Shown here piece after piece: positions 9,930 to 15,960 of a stretch of 15,960 bases of DNA. Source of the stretch: JALHMQ01 sp020248785. Lineage in GTDB: Bacteria > Pseudomonadota > Gammaproteobacteria > Burkholderiales > Burkholderiaceae_F. A program made the translations under genes and the position numbers. A model generated the notes under the pieces. The model ran no database searches and was not told where the DNA came from. It worked only from the letters and a program-made list of their open reading frames with translations. The stretch spans positions 1-15,960 of the forward strand of contig JBKDNL010000016.1 in assembly GCA_046343415.1 (NCBI GenBank). The letters run 5' to 3'. Each line of letters begins with the position of its first letter. Position 1 is the stretch's first letter.

Positions 9930-9963
9930 TTCGGCTTCGCTGGCAAGACCGCACGAAGCCGAA
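9930..9963. terminator. 10-bp inverted repeat with 14-base loop in convergent gap
   Basis: TTCGGCTTCG (9930-9939) pairs exactly with CGAAGCCGAA (9954-9963). It lies about 100 bases beyond the end of the minus-strand DUF2486 gene and may terminate the pepA-holC-DUF2486 transcript. No T-run is present on either strand. Confidence 0.45.
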
Positions 9964-10059
9964 TCCGCTCTCGCAGCGTGCGGAGTAGTTCGACGTTCGT
10001 GGTGGGCCGATCGCCCGCTGCGCTGTCGGCGGCCTCGGCCGCTGCGATGCTCCGCGCAG

Positions 10060-10674
10060 TTACTTGCCGCGCGCCCGCATCGCCGCGACCTCGGCTTTCA
10101 CGGCCTTGTCGACCAGGTCGCGCAAGGACGCGGCGATCGCGACGCGGGTCTCGGCCGCGAGGCGCTCGAGAGCGGCCTGGATGCCGGGCTGCAGTTTTTC
10201 TCGGACGATGTGCTCGACGTTCTGCGGCAGGCGCAACGACAACTCACGCAGGATCGAATCGCGCAGGTCGGCTTCGAGCTGGGTCCAATTGGGCTCGGGC
10301 AGCGCGGCCTGCGCGCGCGAGTCCACGCCTGGCGCGGCCGGCACTGGAGCAGTCGCGGGCGGCAAGCGTTCCGGCGGCAGCGTGTCGAGTCCGTGGATCG
10401 CCGGCAATGGCGGTACGGCGGGCTGGGGCGCGCTCACGGTCGCAGACGCAGCAACGGGTGAGCTGACCTCCGCGGCGGCGGCTGGGTGCGCCACCGGTGC
10501 CGGCGACCCCGCCCACGGTGCTGGCGGAAGCGGTTGGGTCAGCGCTGGCGGCAGCGTGAAGTCGATCTCGATCGGCGGCAGCGTCAGCCGCTCGGTGAGT
10601 ACCGGGATGCTGGGGTCGTCGAAGTCCGCCGGCAGGCCAGGTCCGCGCTTGGCGTCTCGGTCGTTAACGGCCAT
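10060..10674 (-). CDS. DUF2486-family protein, disordered centre and helical C-terminus
   Basis: The product is 204 residues. I assign it to DUF2486, a family of unknown function in Burkholderiales, from its composition and its place directly behind holC. Three parts are visible. Residues 1-32 hold the motif ADFDDPSIPVLTERL (16-30). Residues 33-125 are low-complexity, rich in Pro and Ala, and probably disordered. Residues 129-200 form amphipathic helices (WTQLEADLRDSILRELSLRL and following) likely to self-associate or form a coiled coil. There is no signal peptide or membrane span, so it should be cytoplasmic. It starts 56 bp after the holC stop on the same strand and probably shares its transcript. 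The ribosome-binding site is weak (AGGCAG, rather far upstream). The stretch DFDDPSIP resembles the acidic tip of single-stranded DNA-binding protein, the partner of the neighbouring chi subunit; any functional link is inference. Confidence 0.75.
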   Translation of the reverse strand: MAVNDRDAKRGPGLPADFDDPSIPVLTERLTLPPIEIDFTLPPALTQPLPPAPWAGSPAPVAHPAAAAEVSSPVAASATVSAPQPAVPPLPAIHGLDTLPPERLPPATAPVPAAPGVDSRAQAALPEPNWTQLEADLRDSILRELSLRLPQNVEHIVREKLQPGIQAALERLAAETRVAIAASLRDLVDKAVKAEVAAMRARGK

Positions 10675-10730
10675 CGTGAATGCTGCCTTTGCCGACGGTC
10701 CTGTGAGTGATGCGGTTTCGCGCGAGAACG

Positions 10731-11162
10731 CTATTGGTCGGCCGTCATGTCGTGCATGGTCGGCGCCAGACCGGCATCACGATAGCGCTTGACGCGGCCG
10801 CGCGCGGCCTGCCGGTCGGCGTCTTCGCGCGAGACCACCTCAACCACGCGTTCAAAGCCAGAGAATAACGATTCAAAGGCCGGCGGTGGCTCGTCGTCCA
10901 GATTGAGCAGCACATCGCGCGCCAGCGGCTGCGGCTGCAGGGTGAGCACGATCGGCGTTTGCGCGGCGAGCGGCGAATCAGCGTACACATGCGGAAGAAA
11001 GTCCAACGCCGAGAAAGTCCACAGCGCAGTGTCGAAGCGCGCCAGCCGATCCGCGTCGCGCGCGTAGGCCAGTACCGACTTGCCTGCGCCGCGTGCCTTG
11101 CGCACCAGGCGACAGGCGTAGTGCAGGCGATGCTCGACGTTGAAGTAGAAGTCGATGCGCAT
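10731..11162 (-). CDS. holC: DNA polymerase III subunit chi
   Basis: The product is 143 residues, the usual length of bacterial chi. Chi joins the clamp-loader complex through psi and contacts single-stranded DNA-binding protein, linking the loader to SSB-coated DNA. Family features seen are the N-terminal MRIDFYFNVEHRLHYACRLVRKA, the core LWTFSALDFLPHV (47-59), VLLNLDDEPPPAFESLFSGFERVVEVV (84-110), and the C-terminal RVKRYRDAGL helix. The start at 11162 matches the family N-terminus; the open frame runs to 11264, but that part is repeat-derived sequence. The only ribosome-binding match is GGAAAG just upstream (minus strand, 11167-11172), which lies in the outer arm of a hairpin repeat. It is the middle gene of pepA-holC-DUF2486. 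The separation from pepA (218 bp) is longer than usual for this pair and is partly filled by the repeat. Confidence 0.95.
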   Translation of the reverse strand: MRIDFYFNVEHRLHYACRLVRKARGAGKSVLAYARDADRLARFDTALWTFSALDFLPHVYADSPLAAQTPIVLTLQPQPLARDVLLNLDDEPPPAFESLFSGFERVVEVVSREDADRQAARGRVKRYRDAGLAPTMHDMTADQ

Positions 11163-11164
11163 GG

Positions 11165-11210
11165 ACTTTCCGACTCGGTGTACGCGATGGCTTCGCCTTC
11201 GCACGTGCAG
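11165..11210. repeat. Hairpin repeat, copy A (directly upstream of holC)
   Basis: It shares with copy B (15347-15397) the blocks ACTTTC, TCGGTGTACGCGAT (11175-11188) and TCGCACGTGCA (11199-11209), in the same orientation on the plus strand. It folds into a stem with the 3-base loop TTC, one T-T mismatch and a two-base AC bulge (11203-11204). Copy B has the same bulge at the same place. The outer arms no longer pair here. On the minus strand the element ends three bases before the holC start and supplies its GGAAAG. Confidence 0.75.
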
Positions 11211-11380
11211 TTCGCCTGCCCGTTCAGTGGGCCGAGCTTCGCAGCGGCCGGGCAATCGGCCCAATCACACGCGCGACGGTTCGACCTCGCGGACAGCGCC
11301 GGCTGAAACCCTATGGGACGATTCGCCGTCGCCGCGGCGGCCGCCCAAGGTTTCCGCCAAGGTCTCCACCCCCTTTCCAA

Positions 11381-12874
11381 CTAGCCCCCGGCGCGACCCA
11401 TCAGGAACTGCGTGAGCAGCGGCACGGGCCTTCCGGTGGCGCCCTTGGCGGCACCGCTCTTCCACGCCGTGCCTGCGATGTCCAGGTGCGCCCACCGGTA
11501 GGCCTTGGTAAAGCGGGCGAGGAAGCAGGCCGCGACCACCGCACCGGCCTTGCCTGGCGCGCCGATGTTGGCCATGTCCGCAAAGTTGGACTTCAGCTGG
11601 TCCTGGTAGGCGTCTTCCACGGGCATGCGCCACGCTGGATCGAAGGCCGCGCGAGAGGCCGCGAGCAGCTCGTCGGCGAGTTCGTCGTCGGGCGAGAAGA
11701 GGCCGGTGTGCACGTCGCCGAGCGCGACCACGCAGGCCCCGGTCAGGGTCGCAATGTCGATCACCGCGGCGGGCTTGAAGCGCTCGGCATAGGTGAGCGC
11801 ATCGCACAGGATCAGCCGGCCCTCGGCGTCGGTGTTTAGCACCTCGATGGTCTGGCCCGACATGGAGGTGAATATGTCGCCAGGCTTGGTCGCGGTGCCC
11901 GACGGCATGTTCTCGCAGGCCACCAGGATGCCCACGACATTGACCGGCAGCTTCATCTCGGCCACCGCGCGCAGCGTACCGAACACGCTGGCCGCGCCGC
12001 ACATGTCGTACTTCATCTCGTCCATGTTGGCGCCGGGCTTCAGCGACACGCCGCCGGTGTCGAAGGTGATGCCTTTGCCCACCAGCACGACCGGCGCCGC
12101 TGTCTTCGCCGCGCCCTTGTAGTGCATGACGATCAGTCGCGGCGGCTGCGCCGAGCCGTTGGTCACCGAGAGAAACGAGTCCATGCCGAGCTTCTCGATG
12201 CCCTTGCGGTCGAACACCTCGACCTGCAGCTTGAACTCCTTGCCGAGCTTTTCGGCCTGCGCGCCGAGGAAGCTTGGCGTGCACACATTGCCGGGGAGGT
12301 TACCGAGGCGCTTGGTGAGTTCACTGCCATTGGCGAGCGCCACACCCTGCTTGATGCCTTGCTCGACCTGCGCGTCCTTGGCGTGTGCCAGCAGCGTGAT
12401 GCTGGCAGGGCCCTTCGGCTCGTCGTCCTTCTTGCTCTTCAGCTCGTCCGTCCGGAACACGGTCTCGCGGGCGGTGGTGACGAACAGACGCGCCAGCGCA
12501 TCATGCCTGGCGGCCTTGCCTTTGCCGCCTGTCCATTCGAGTGCGGCGATGGCGAGATCCTTGACTGCCGGACCTGCGGCCTTGATCGCCGTGCGAACGG
12601 CCTCGCCGAACGCACGCTGGCTGAACTCCTCGCGCTTGCCCAGGCCCACCACCAGGACGCGCGGTGCCGCCACATTGGCAAGCTGGCGCAGCATCACGGC
12701 GCTGCCCTTCTTTCCCGTCACATCGCCGCTCTTGATCGCAGCCTTGATCACGCCCTTGCTGGCCGCGTCGATCGCCTTGGCGCTCGGGGTCATCTCACCA
12801 TCGGCAAACACGCCCACTGTCACGCAGTCGGCCTTGATCGCGTCGCCGGCGGCGACCTTCGTGATAAATTCCAT
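11381..12874 (-). CDS. pepA: Leucyl aminopeptidase (aminopeptidase A, M17)
   Basis: The product is 497 residues, close to E. coli PepA (503). It removes N-terminal residues from peptides in the cytoplasm as a two-metal hexameric enzyme. All metal and catalytic residues are present and lie exactly three positions before the E. coli numbering: Lys267, Asp272, Asp290, Asp349 and Glu351 for metal binding, Lys279 and Arg353 for catalysis. The signature NTDAEGRL is at 347-354. The first 160 residues form the variable N-terminal domain, which in E. coli PepA helps DNA binding in site-specific recombination and carAB control; whether that holds here cannot be seen. The start at 12874 gives the normal N-terminus MEFITKV; the open frame extends far upstream, but only as a shadow of lptF. 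The upstream AGAGAGA is a weak ribosome-binding site. It is the first gene of pepA-holC-DUF2486 and divergent from lptF. Confidence 0.97.
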   Translation of the reverse strand: MEFITKVAAGDAIKADCVTVGVFADGEMTPSAKAIDAASKGVIKAAIKSGDVTGKKGSAVMLRQLANVAAPRVLVVGLGKREEFSQRAFGEAVRTAIKAAGPAVKDLAIAALEWTGGKGKAARHDALARLFVTTARETVFRTDELKSKKDDEPKGPASITLLAHAKDAQVEQGIKQGVALANGSELTKRLGNLPGNVCTPSFLGAQAEKLGKEFKLQVEVFDRKGIEKLGMDSFLSVTNGSAQPPRLIVMHYKGAAKTAAPVVLVGKGITFDTGGVSLKPGANMDEMKYDMCGAASVFGTLRAVAEMKLPVNVVGILVACENMPSGTATKPGDIFTSMSGQTIEVLNTDAEGRLILCDALTYAERFKPAAVIDIATLTGACVVALGDVHTGLFSPDDELADELLAASRAAFDPAWRMPVEDAYQDQLKSNFADMANIGAPGKAGAVVAACFLARFTKAYRWAHLDIAGTAWKSGAAKGATGRPVPLLTQFLMGRAGG

Positions 12875-13078
12875 TGCGTTTTCTCTCTGGCGGCGAGGTT
12901 GTTTTCGAGTGAGGATCGCTGCCGCTTGCCTCGTCAATTGGCTGCGAGATCGCGGCGCCCGCGAGCACTGGCTGGCTGGCCGCGTGTTTCGGTTGCGCCG
13001 CGGCTTGTCTTGCTTGGTACGACCTGGTGCCTCGGACAGCCCGGCACCTCGGGTCGAGCAGTATAGCGATGCCGCTCC
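12875..13078. promoter_or_regulatory. Divergent intergenic region between pepA and lptF
   Basis: These 204 bp must hold start signals for both operons. On the minus strand TTGACG (12932-12937) is a fair -35 element for pepA, but no good -10 follows at 16-18 bp. On the plus strand TATAGC (13062-13067) lies too close to the lptF ATG to be placed with confidence. No operator-like palindrome was recognised. Confidence 0.35.
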
Positions 13079-14203
13079 ATGATCTTCCGTCGCGCCATCG
13101 TCAACGAGCTCTCCAGCAACGCTGGCGCGGTGTTCACCGTGCTCTTCTCGATCGTCTTTTCCGTGACGCTGGTGCGCATCCTTGGCCAGGCAGCGGCAGG
13201 CACCGTCGACAACCAGGCGGTGTTCTCCATCGTCGCGCTGTCTGCCCTGACCGTGCTGCCCTTGATGCTGTCGCTGACGCTGTTCATCGCGATTCTCATC
13301 ACGCTGTCGCGCGCCTACCGAGACTCCGAAATGGTCGTGTGGTTTGCCAGCGGTCAGAGCCTGACAGCCTGGCTGTGGCCGGTGTCGCGCTTTGCGCTGC
13401 CAGGTGTCGTGCTCGTGGCGGTGCTTTCGTTGGTCGTGACACCGTGGGCCAATGGTCAGATCAGCGAGAGCCGGGAGCGCTTTGCCAAGCGCGATGACGT
13501 GAGCCGGGTCGCGCCCGGTCGCTTCATCGAATCCAGTCGTGCGGACCGTGTCGTCTTTGTCGAGAACGTCGACATCGAAGGCAGCACGGTGCGAAACATT
13601 TTCGTCAGCGGCCGCCAGGGCGAGCGCGAGATGGTGATCGTGGCGGCCGCTGGCGAGATCGAGCAGCGCGACAGCGGTGAGCGCTATCTGGTGCTGTCCA
13701 AGGGTCGGCGTTATGAGGGGCAGCCGGGCCAGGCCGAGTACCGGATGAGCGAGTTCGAGCGCTACGCCATTCGGCTCGAGCCTCAGGCCAACGCTCCCGC
13801 CGAGCAGCGGCGCACGCGCAGCAAGACAACGTCGGAACTCTTGAGCGAGCGCGGTCGTTGGAACGACGGCGAGCTGACTTGGCGTCTTGGTCTGCCCGCC
13901 GTGGCCCTGCTGCTGTCGCTCATGGCGATTCCGCTGTCGTACACCAACCCGAGGCTGGGCCGTTCGGCCAACCTGATCGTCGCGGTGCTGGTGTTCATGC
14001 TTTACCTGACGACCCTGCAGCTCGTGCAGGGCTACGTGCAGTTGAAGGGTTTGCCCTTCGCCGTGGCGGTGTGGCTGCCACATGCCGTTGCTCTAGTCGC
14101 GCTGCTGCTGCTGTTCTTGCGGCGCACGGTGTTGCTGTCCTGGCTGCCGCGTCGGTTGGCGCGGCCGATCCATCGCTGGCGTATGCGTCGGGGCGCCGCA
14201 TGA
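13079..14203 (+). CDS. lptF: LPS export ABC transporter permease LptF
   Basis: The product is 374 residues of the YjgP/YjgQ family. LptF and LptG form the inner-membrane channel which, with the LptB ATPase dimer, extracts lipopolysaccharide from the inner membrane and passes it to LptC and LptA. The family layout is visible: three N-terminal membrane segments (about 14-36, 48-76 and 101-123), a periplasmic beta-jellyroll domain (about 125-255), and three C-terminal segments (about 268-289, 297-318 and 328-348). The tail is very basic (RRLARPIHRWRMRRGAA), fitting a cytoplasmic end. The opening MIFRRAIVNELSSNAGAVF is typical of beta-proteobacterial LptF and supports the ATG at 13079, although no clear ribosome-binding site precedes it. 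The stop overlaps the lptG start by four bases. It is divergent from pepA, as in E. coli. LptA, LptB and LptC are not encoded in the window. Confidence 0.95.
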   Translation: MIFRRAIVNELSSNAGAVFTVLFSIVFSVTLVRILGQAAAGTVDNQAVFSIVALSALTVLPLMLSLTLFIAILITLSRAYRDSEMVVWFASGQSLTAWLWPVSRFALPGVVLVAVLSLVVTPWANGQISESRERFAKRDDVSRVAPGRFIESSRADRVVFVENVDIEGSTVRNIFVSGRQGEREMVIVAAAGEIEQRDSGERYLVLSKGRRYEGQPGQAEYRMSEFERYAIRLEPQANAPAEQRRTRSKTTSELLSERGRWNDGELTWRLGLPAVALLLSLMAIPLSYTNPRLGRSANLIVAVLVFMLYLTTLQLVQGYVQLKGLPFAVAVWLPHAVALVALLLLFLRRTVLLSWLPRRLARPIHRWRMRRGAA

Positions 14204-15345
14204 ACACCCTGCCGCGCTACCTGCGCCGTGAGATCGGGCTGGCGACAGGGTTCGTGCTTTTCGCGCTGCTCGCGATCTTCGCGTTCTTCGAACTGGTGGG
14301 TGAACTGGAGAACGTCGGTCTGAACGGCTACACGCTGCGGGCGGCGCTCTTCTCGGTGCTGCTGTCGCTGCCGTCGCGCCTGTACGAGCTCATGCCGATC
14401 GGGGCGCTGATCGGCACCATTTACGCATTGTCCAAGCTTGCGGCCAACTCGGAGTTCACGATCATGCGGGTTTCGGGCATGAGCACGCGGCGGCTGGCAG
14501 TCTGGGTTCTGCGCACCGGCGTCCTCATCGTGGCCGCGACCTACCTGCTGGGCGAAGTGATCGCTCCTCCTGCCGAGCGACTGGCGCGACAGGTGAAGTT
14601 CGAGGCGATGAATCGCGTGATCACCGAGTTCCGCTCCGGTGTCTGGGCGCGCGACGTGGTCAGGAGCAATGACGGTACCGTTGAACGGCTGCGCTTCGTC
14701 AACGTGCGCGAGATGCGGACCGACGCGACCGCCTCCCAGTGGCGCATCTTCGAGTTCGACAATCAATTTAGGCTGCGCTCGATGCTGGTGGCCGAGCGGG
14801 GCGCTTACGAAGCGCCCGCGGACGGTGGGCCGGCCGTCTGGCGTCTGACCAATGTTGTCGAGACCCGCGTGCCGGTGGTGGAACCGGCGGCGACCGAGCG
14901 TGCCGCCGCCACCACCGAGGTGGTGCGGGAGGGCGAGCGGGTGTGGGTCAGTGAACTGACCCCGCAGATCTTCGGCGTGCTGCTGGTCCGGCCCGAGCGC
15001 ATGGGCATGGTGGCTCTGGCGCAGTACGTGCGACACCTGGAAGAGAACCGCCAGCGCAGCGACCTTTACGAGATAGCGCTGTGGAACAAGATCGTCTATC
15101 CACTGGCCATCTTGGTCATGATGGCGCTCGCGCTGCCCTTCGCCTACTTGCACGTGCGCCAGGGTGGCGTGTCGATGAAAATTTTCTCGGGCGTCATGCT
15201 TGGCGTGGGCTTTTACATGCTGAACAAGCTTTTCAGCCACCTCGGCGTGCTCAACACCTGGCCGCCCATCCTCGTCGCCGTCATGCCAAGCCTGCTCGTT
15301 CTCACCATCGCGCTGGCGGCGTTGTATTGGATCGAAAGGAGGTAG
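14200..15345 (+). CDS. lptG: LPS export ABC transporter permease LptG
   Basis: The product is 381 residues, the partner of LptF. Membrane segments are near 13-35, 58-80, 100-122, 297-317, 326-346 and 357-378, with the periplasmic jellyroll domain between the third and fourth. Family-typical stretches include LPRYLRREI at the start, LPSRLYELMPIGALIG (57-72), and EFTIMRVSGMSTRRL (85-99), the cytoplasmic coupling region that contacts LptB. Residues about 224-246 form an Ala/Thr/Glu-rich insert in the jellyroll (VVEPAATERAAATTEVV) that looks like a flexible loop. The ATG at 14200 overlaps the lptF stop as ATGA, indicating translational coupling. The last codons GAA AGG AGG TAG include two consecutive rare AGG codons and create a full Shine-Dalgarno match at the very end of the gene. 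A long hairpin repeat follows two bases after the stop. Confidence 0.96.
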   Translation: MNTLPRYLRREIGLATGFVLFALLAIFAFFELVGELENVGLNGYTLRAALFSVLLSLPSRLYELMPIGALIGTIYALSKLAANSEFTIMRVSGMSTRRLAVWVLRTGVLIVAATYLLGEVIAPPAERLARQVKFEAMNRVITEFRSGVWARDVVRSNDGTVERLRFVNVREMRTDATASQWRIFEFDNQFRLRSMLVAERGAYEAPADGGPAVWRLTNVVETRVPVVEPAATERAAATTEVVREGERVWVSELTPQIFGVLLVRPERMGMVALAQYVRHLEENRQRSDLYEIALWNKIVYPLAILVMMALALPFAYLHVRQGGVSMKIFSGVMLGVGFYMLNKLFSHLGVLNTWPPILVAVMPSLLVLTIALAALYWIERR

Positions 15346-15346
15346 G

Positions 15347-15397
15347 CACTTTCGGTGTACGCGATCGGCTGCGCCGATCGCACGTGCACCGAAAGTG
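15347..15397. repeat. Hairpin repeat, copy B (after lptG), possible terminator
   Basis: Left arm 15347-15369 and right arm 15373-15397 form a 23-bp stem with the 3-base loop TGC, one T-G pair (15358/15386) and a two-base AC bulge (15382-15383). The outer 11 bp (CACTTTCGGTG with CACCGAAAGTG) and inner 9 bp (GCGATCGGC with GCCGATCGC) are perfect. The stem begins two bases after the lptG stop and can serve as its transcript end. It shares sequence and architecture with copy A at 11165-11210. Confidence 0.8.
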
Positions 15398-15590
15398 ATT
15401 TGTCAGAAGGGACGTCTTCGGGCGGCCGGGCGACGCCCCTCGTTGCAAGGGTGACGGGCGCCGCGCGCGGCGCCCTGGCGCCCTCGCGATGTGCGACGGC
15501 CGAACTGCCGTGGCTCGTTGAGTGCCTACGGCAGCCGTGCGCGACTTTTGGGAATGTGGGCAGCGCGTCGCGCAGCGACCCGCTTGTGCT

Positions 15591-15624
15591 GTCAGCGGGT
15601 GCCCGGCCGCCGAAACCCGCTGAC
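15591..15624. repeat. Perfect 10-bp inverted repeat with 14-base loop
   Basis: GTCAGCGGGT (15591-15600) is the exact reverse complement of ACCCGCTGAC (15615-15624). Its geometry (10-14-10) equals that of the hairpin at 9930-9963, though the sequences differ. Confidence 0.7.
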
Positions 15625-15634
15625 CTGACTTTCC

Positions 15635-15681
15635 CGCTTTGCGCGCACGTGCGACGCGCGGGGCCGCCTGCACGCAAAGCG
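15635..15681 (-). terminator. Stem-loop downstream of the TerC-like gene, possible terminator
   Basis: CGCTTTGCG (15635-15643) pairs with CGCAAAGCG (15673-15681), and the stem extends inward to 13 bp with one mismatch. Read on the minus strand, it begins six bases after the stop of the TerC-like gene. No T-run follows. Confidence 0.45.
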
Positions 15682-15686
15682 AAGCC

Positions 15687-15960
15687 TCAGGCGTCGCTTT
15701 CCTTCTTCGCCGGGAACGGATAGGCGCCACCGCCGCTCTCGCCCTTCTTGGGCGGAATCTTCAGGCTCAGGATCATCGTCAGCGCCAGCACGGTGACGGT
15801 GAAGGCCAGCGAGTACACGACCGGGATCTTGTAGATGTCGATCAGCAGCATCTTGGTGCCGATGAACACCAGCACGATCGCCAGGCCGTAGGACAGCAGG
15901 TGAAAGCGCTCGTGCATGTTGGCGAGCAGGAAGTACATCGCGCGCAGGCCCAGGATCGCG
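15687..15960 (-). CDS. TerC/Alx-family integral membrane protein, C-terminal part (5' truncated by window)
   Basis: The last 90 residues are visible; the start lies beyond the window. The stretch AILGLRAMYFLLANMHERFHLLSYGLAIVLVFIGTKMLL is typical of the TerC family, in which ILGLRA-x-YF is strongly conserved. Two hydrophobic segments follow: one about YGLAIVLVFIGTKMLLIDI, the other about YSLAFTVTVLALTMILSLKI. The protein ends in a short, charged, Gly/Lys-rich cytoplasmic tail (PPKKGESGGG to KKESDA). Members include Alx of E. coli, linked to manganese export and alkaline response, and TerC of tellurite-resistance clusters. No ter genes are seen here, so a housekeeping metal-ion role is more likely than tellurite resistance. 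It is convergent with lptG, across a repeat-rich gap. The stop is TGA at 15687-15689 on the minus strand. Confidence 0.88.
   Translation of the reverse strand, partial: AILGLRAMYFLLANMHERFHLLSYGLAIVLVFIGTKMLLIDIYKIPVVYSLAFTVTVLALTMILSLKIPPKKGESGGGAYPFPAKKESDA

Larger units (their letters stand above)
15346..15686. other. 341-bp non-coding gap rich in inverted repeats
   Basis: Besides hairpin copy B, this convergent gap holds four further inverted repeats. They are a 20-bp uninterrupted palindrome (15456-15475), a 7-bp stem (15505-15511 with 15528-15534), a perfect 10-bp stem with 14-base loop (15591-15600 with 15615-15624), and a 9-bp stem CGCTTTGCG (15635-15643 with 15673-15681), extendable to 13 bp with one mismatch. 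The last ends six bases before the TerC-like stop and could terminate that gene. No open frame here has recognisable protein features. Confidence 0.7.

Noticed and set aside
8521..9954. A 477-codon minus-strand frame under the metalloprotease
   Set aside because: It is opposite a gene with lipobox, zinc motif and good ribosome-binding site; its composition is that of a shadow frame.
12875..14083. A long upstream extension of the pepA frame, antisense to lptF
   Set aside because: PepA homology begins at 12874 with a normal N-terminus; the extension is the shadow of lptF.
15687..15960. Tellurite-resistance (ter) cluster
   Set aside because: Only a TerC/Alx-type gene is visible, and the neighbours are lptFG rather than terA/B/D/E/Z.

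Overview
The window is GC-rich throughout, with strong G/C bias at third codon positions. Its gene content points to a betaproteobacterium, most likely of the order Burkholderiales. The main reasons are a DUF2486-type gene directly behind holC, and the block lptF-lptG / pepA-holC / valS, which has the same core arrangement in E. coli and other proteobacteria. Assignments come from reading motifs and gene order; no database search was possible.

Layout. (1) 1-206 is the end of a small EF-hand protein, followed by a strong hairpin. (2) 452-3114 (+) is a probable three-gene set: a Tat-exported, unusually short protein resembling the amide/branched-chain amino-acid binding proteins of ABC transporters; a secreted four-cysteine protein that appears to be an internal duplication; and a complete amidase-signature enzyme. 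(3) 3162-3584 (-) is a single-domain universal stress protein. It is followed by 418 bp without an intact gene, holding one coding-like stretch. (4) 4003-6957 (-) is valyl-tRNA synthetase. (5) 7090-9873 (+) is a large lipoprotein zinc metalloprotease of the DUF5117/DUF4953 type, transcribed against its neighbours. (6) 10060-12874 (-) is a pepA-holC-DUF2486 operon. (7) 13079-15345 (+) is lptF-lptG, the membrane pair of the lipopolysaccharide export ABC transporter, with a 4-bp ATGA overlap. (8) 15346-15686 is non-coding and packed with inverted repeats. (9) 15687-15960 (-) is the C-terminal end of a TerC/Alx-type membrane protein that continues beyond the window.

How the parts fit. Aminopeptidase A, the chi clamp-loader subunit and valyl-tRNA synthetase are housekeeping genes that lie next to each other in E. 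coli. Here valS is separated from holC by DUF2486 and by the opposite-strand metalloprotease. LptF and LptG work as one complex. The USP and TerC-like genes are ordinary stress and ion-homeostasis genes.

The most interesting signals are: the duplicated Cys-bracketed domain and the triplicated 13-bp start region of the 1152-1763 gene; the condensed binding protein; an SSB-tip-like peptide in DUF2486 beside the SSB-binding chi subunit; a hairpin repeat present twice (before holC and after lptG) with the same two-base bulge; and the inverted-repeat cluster after lptG. I found no CRISPR array, tRNA, rRNA, insertion sequence or phage gene.
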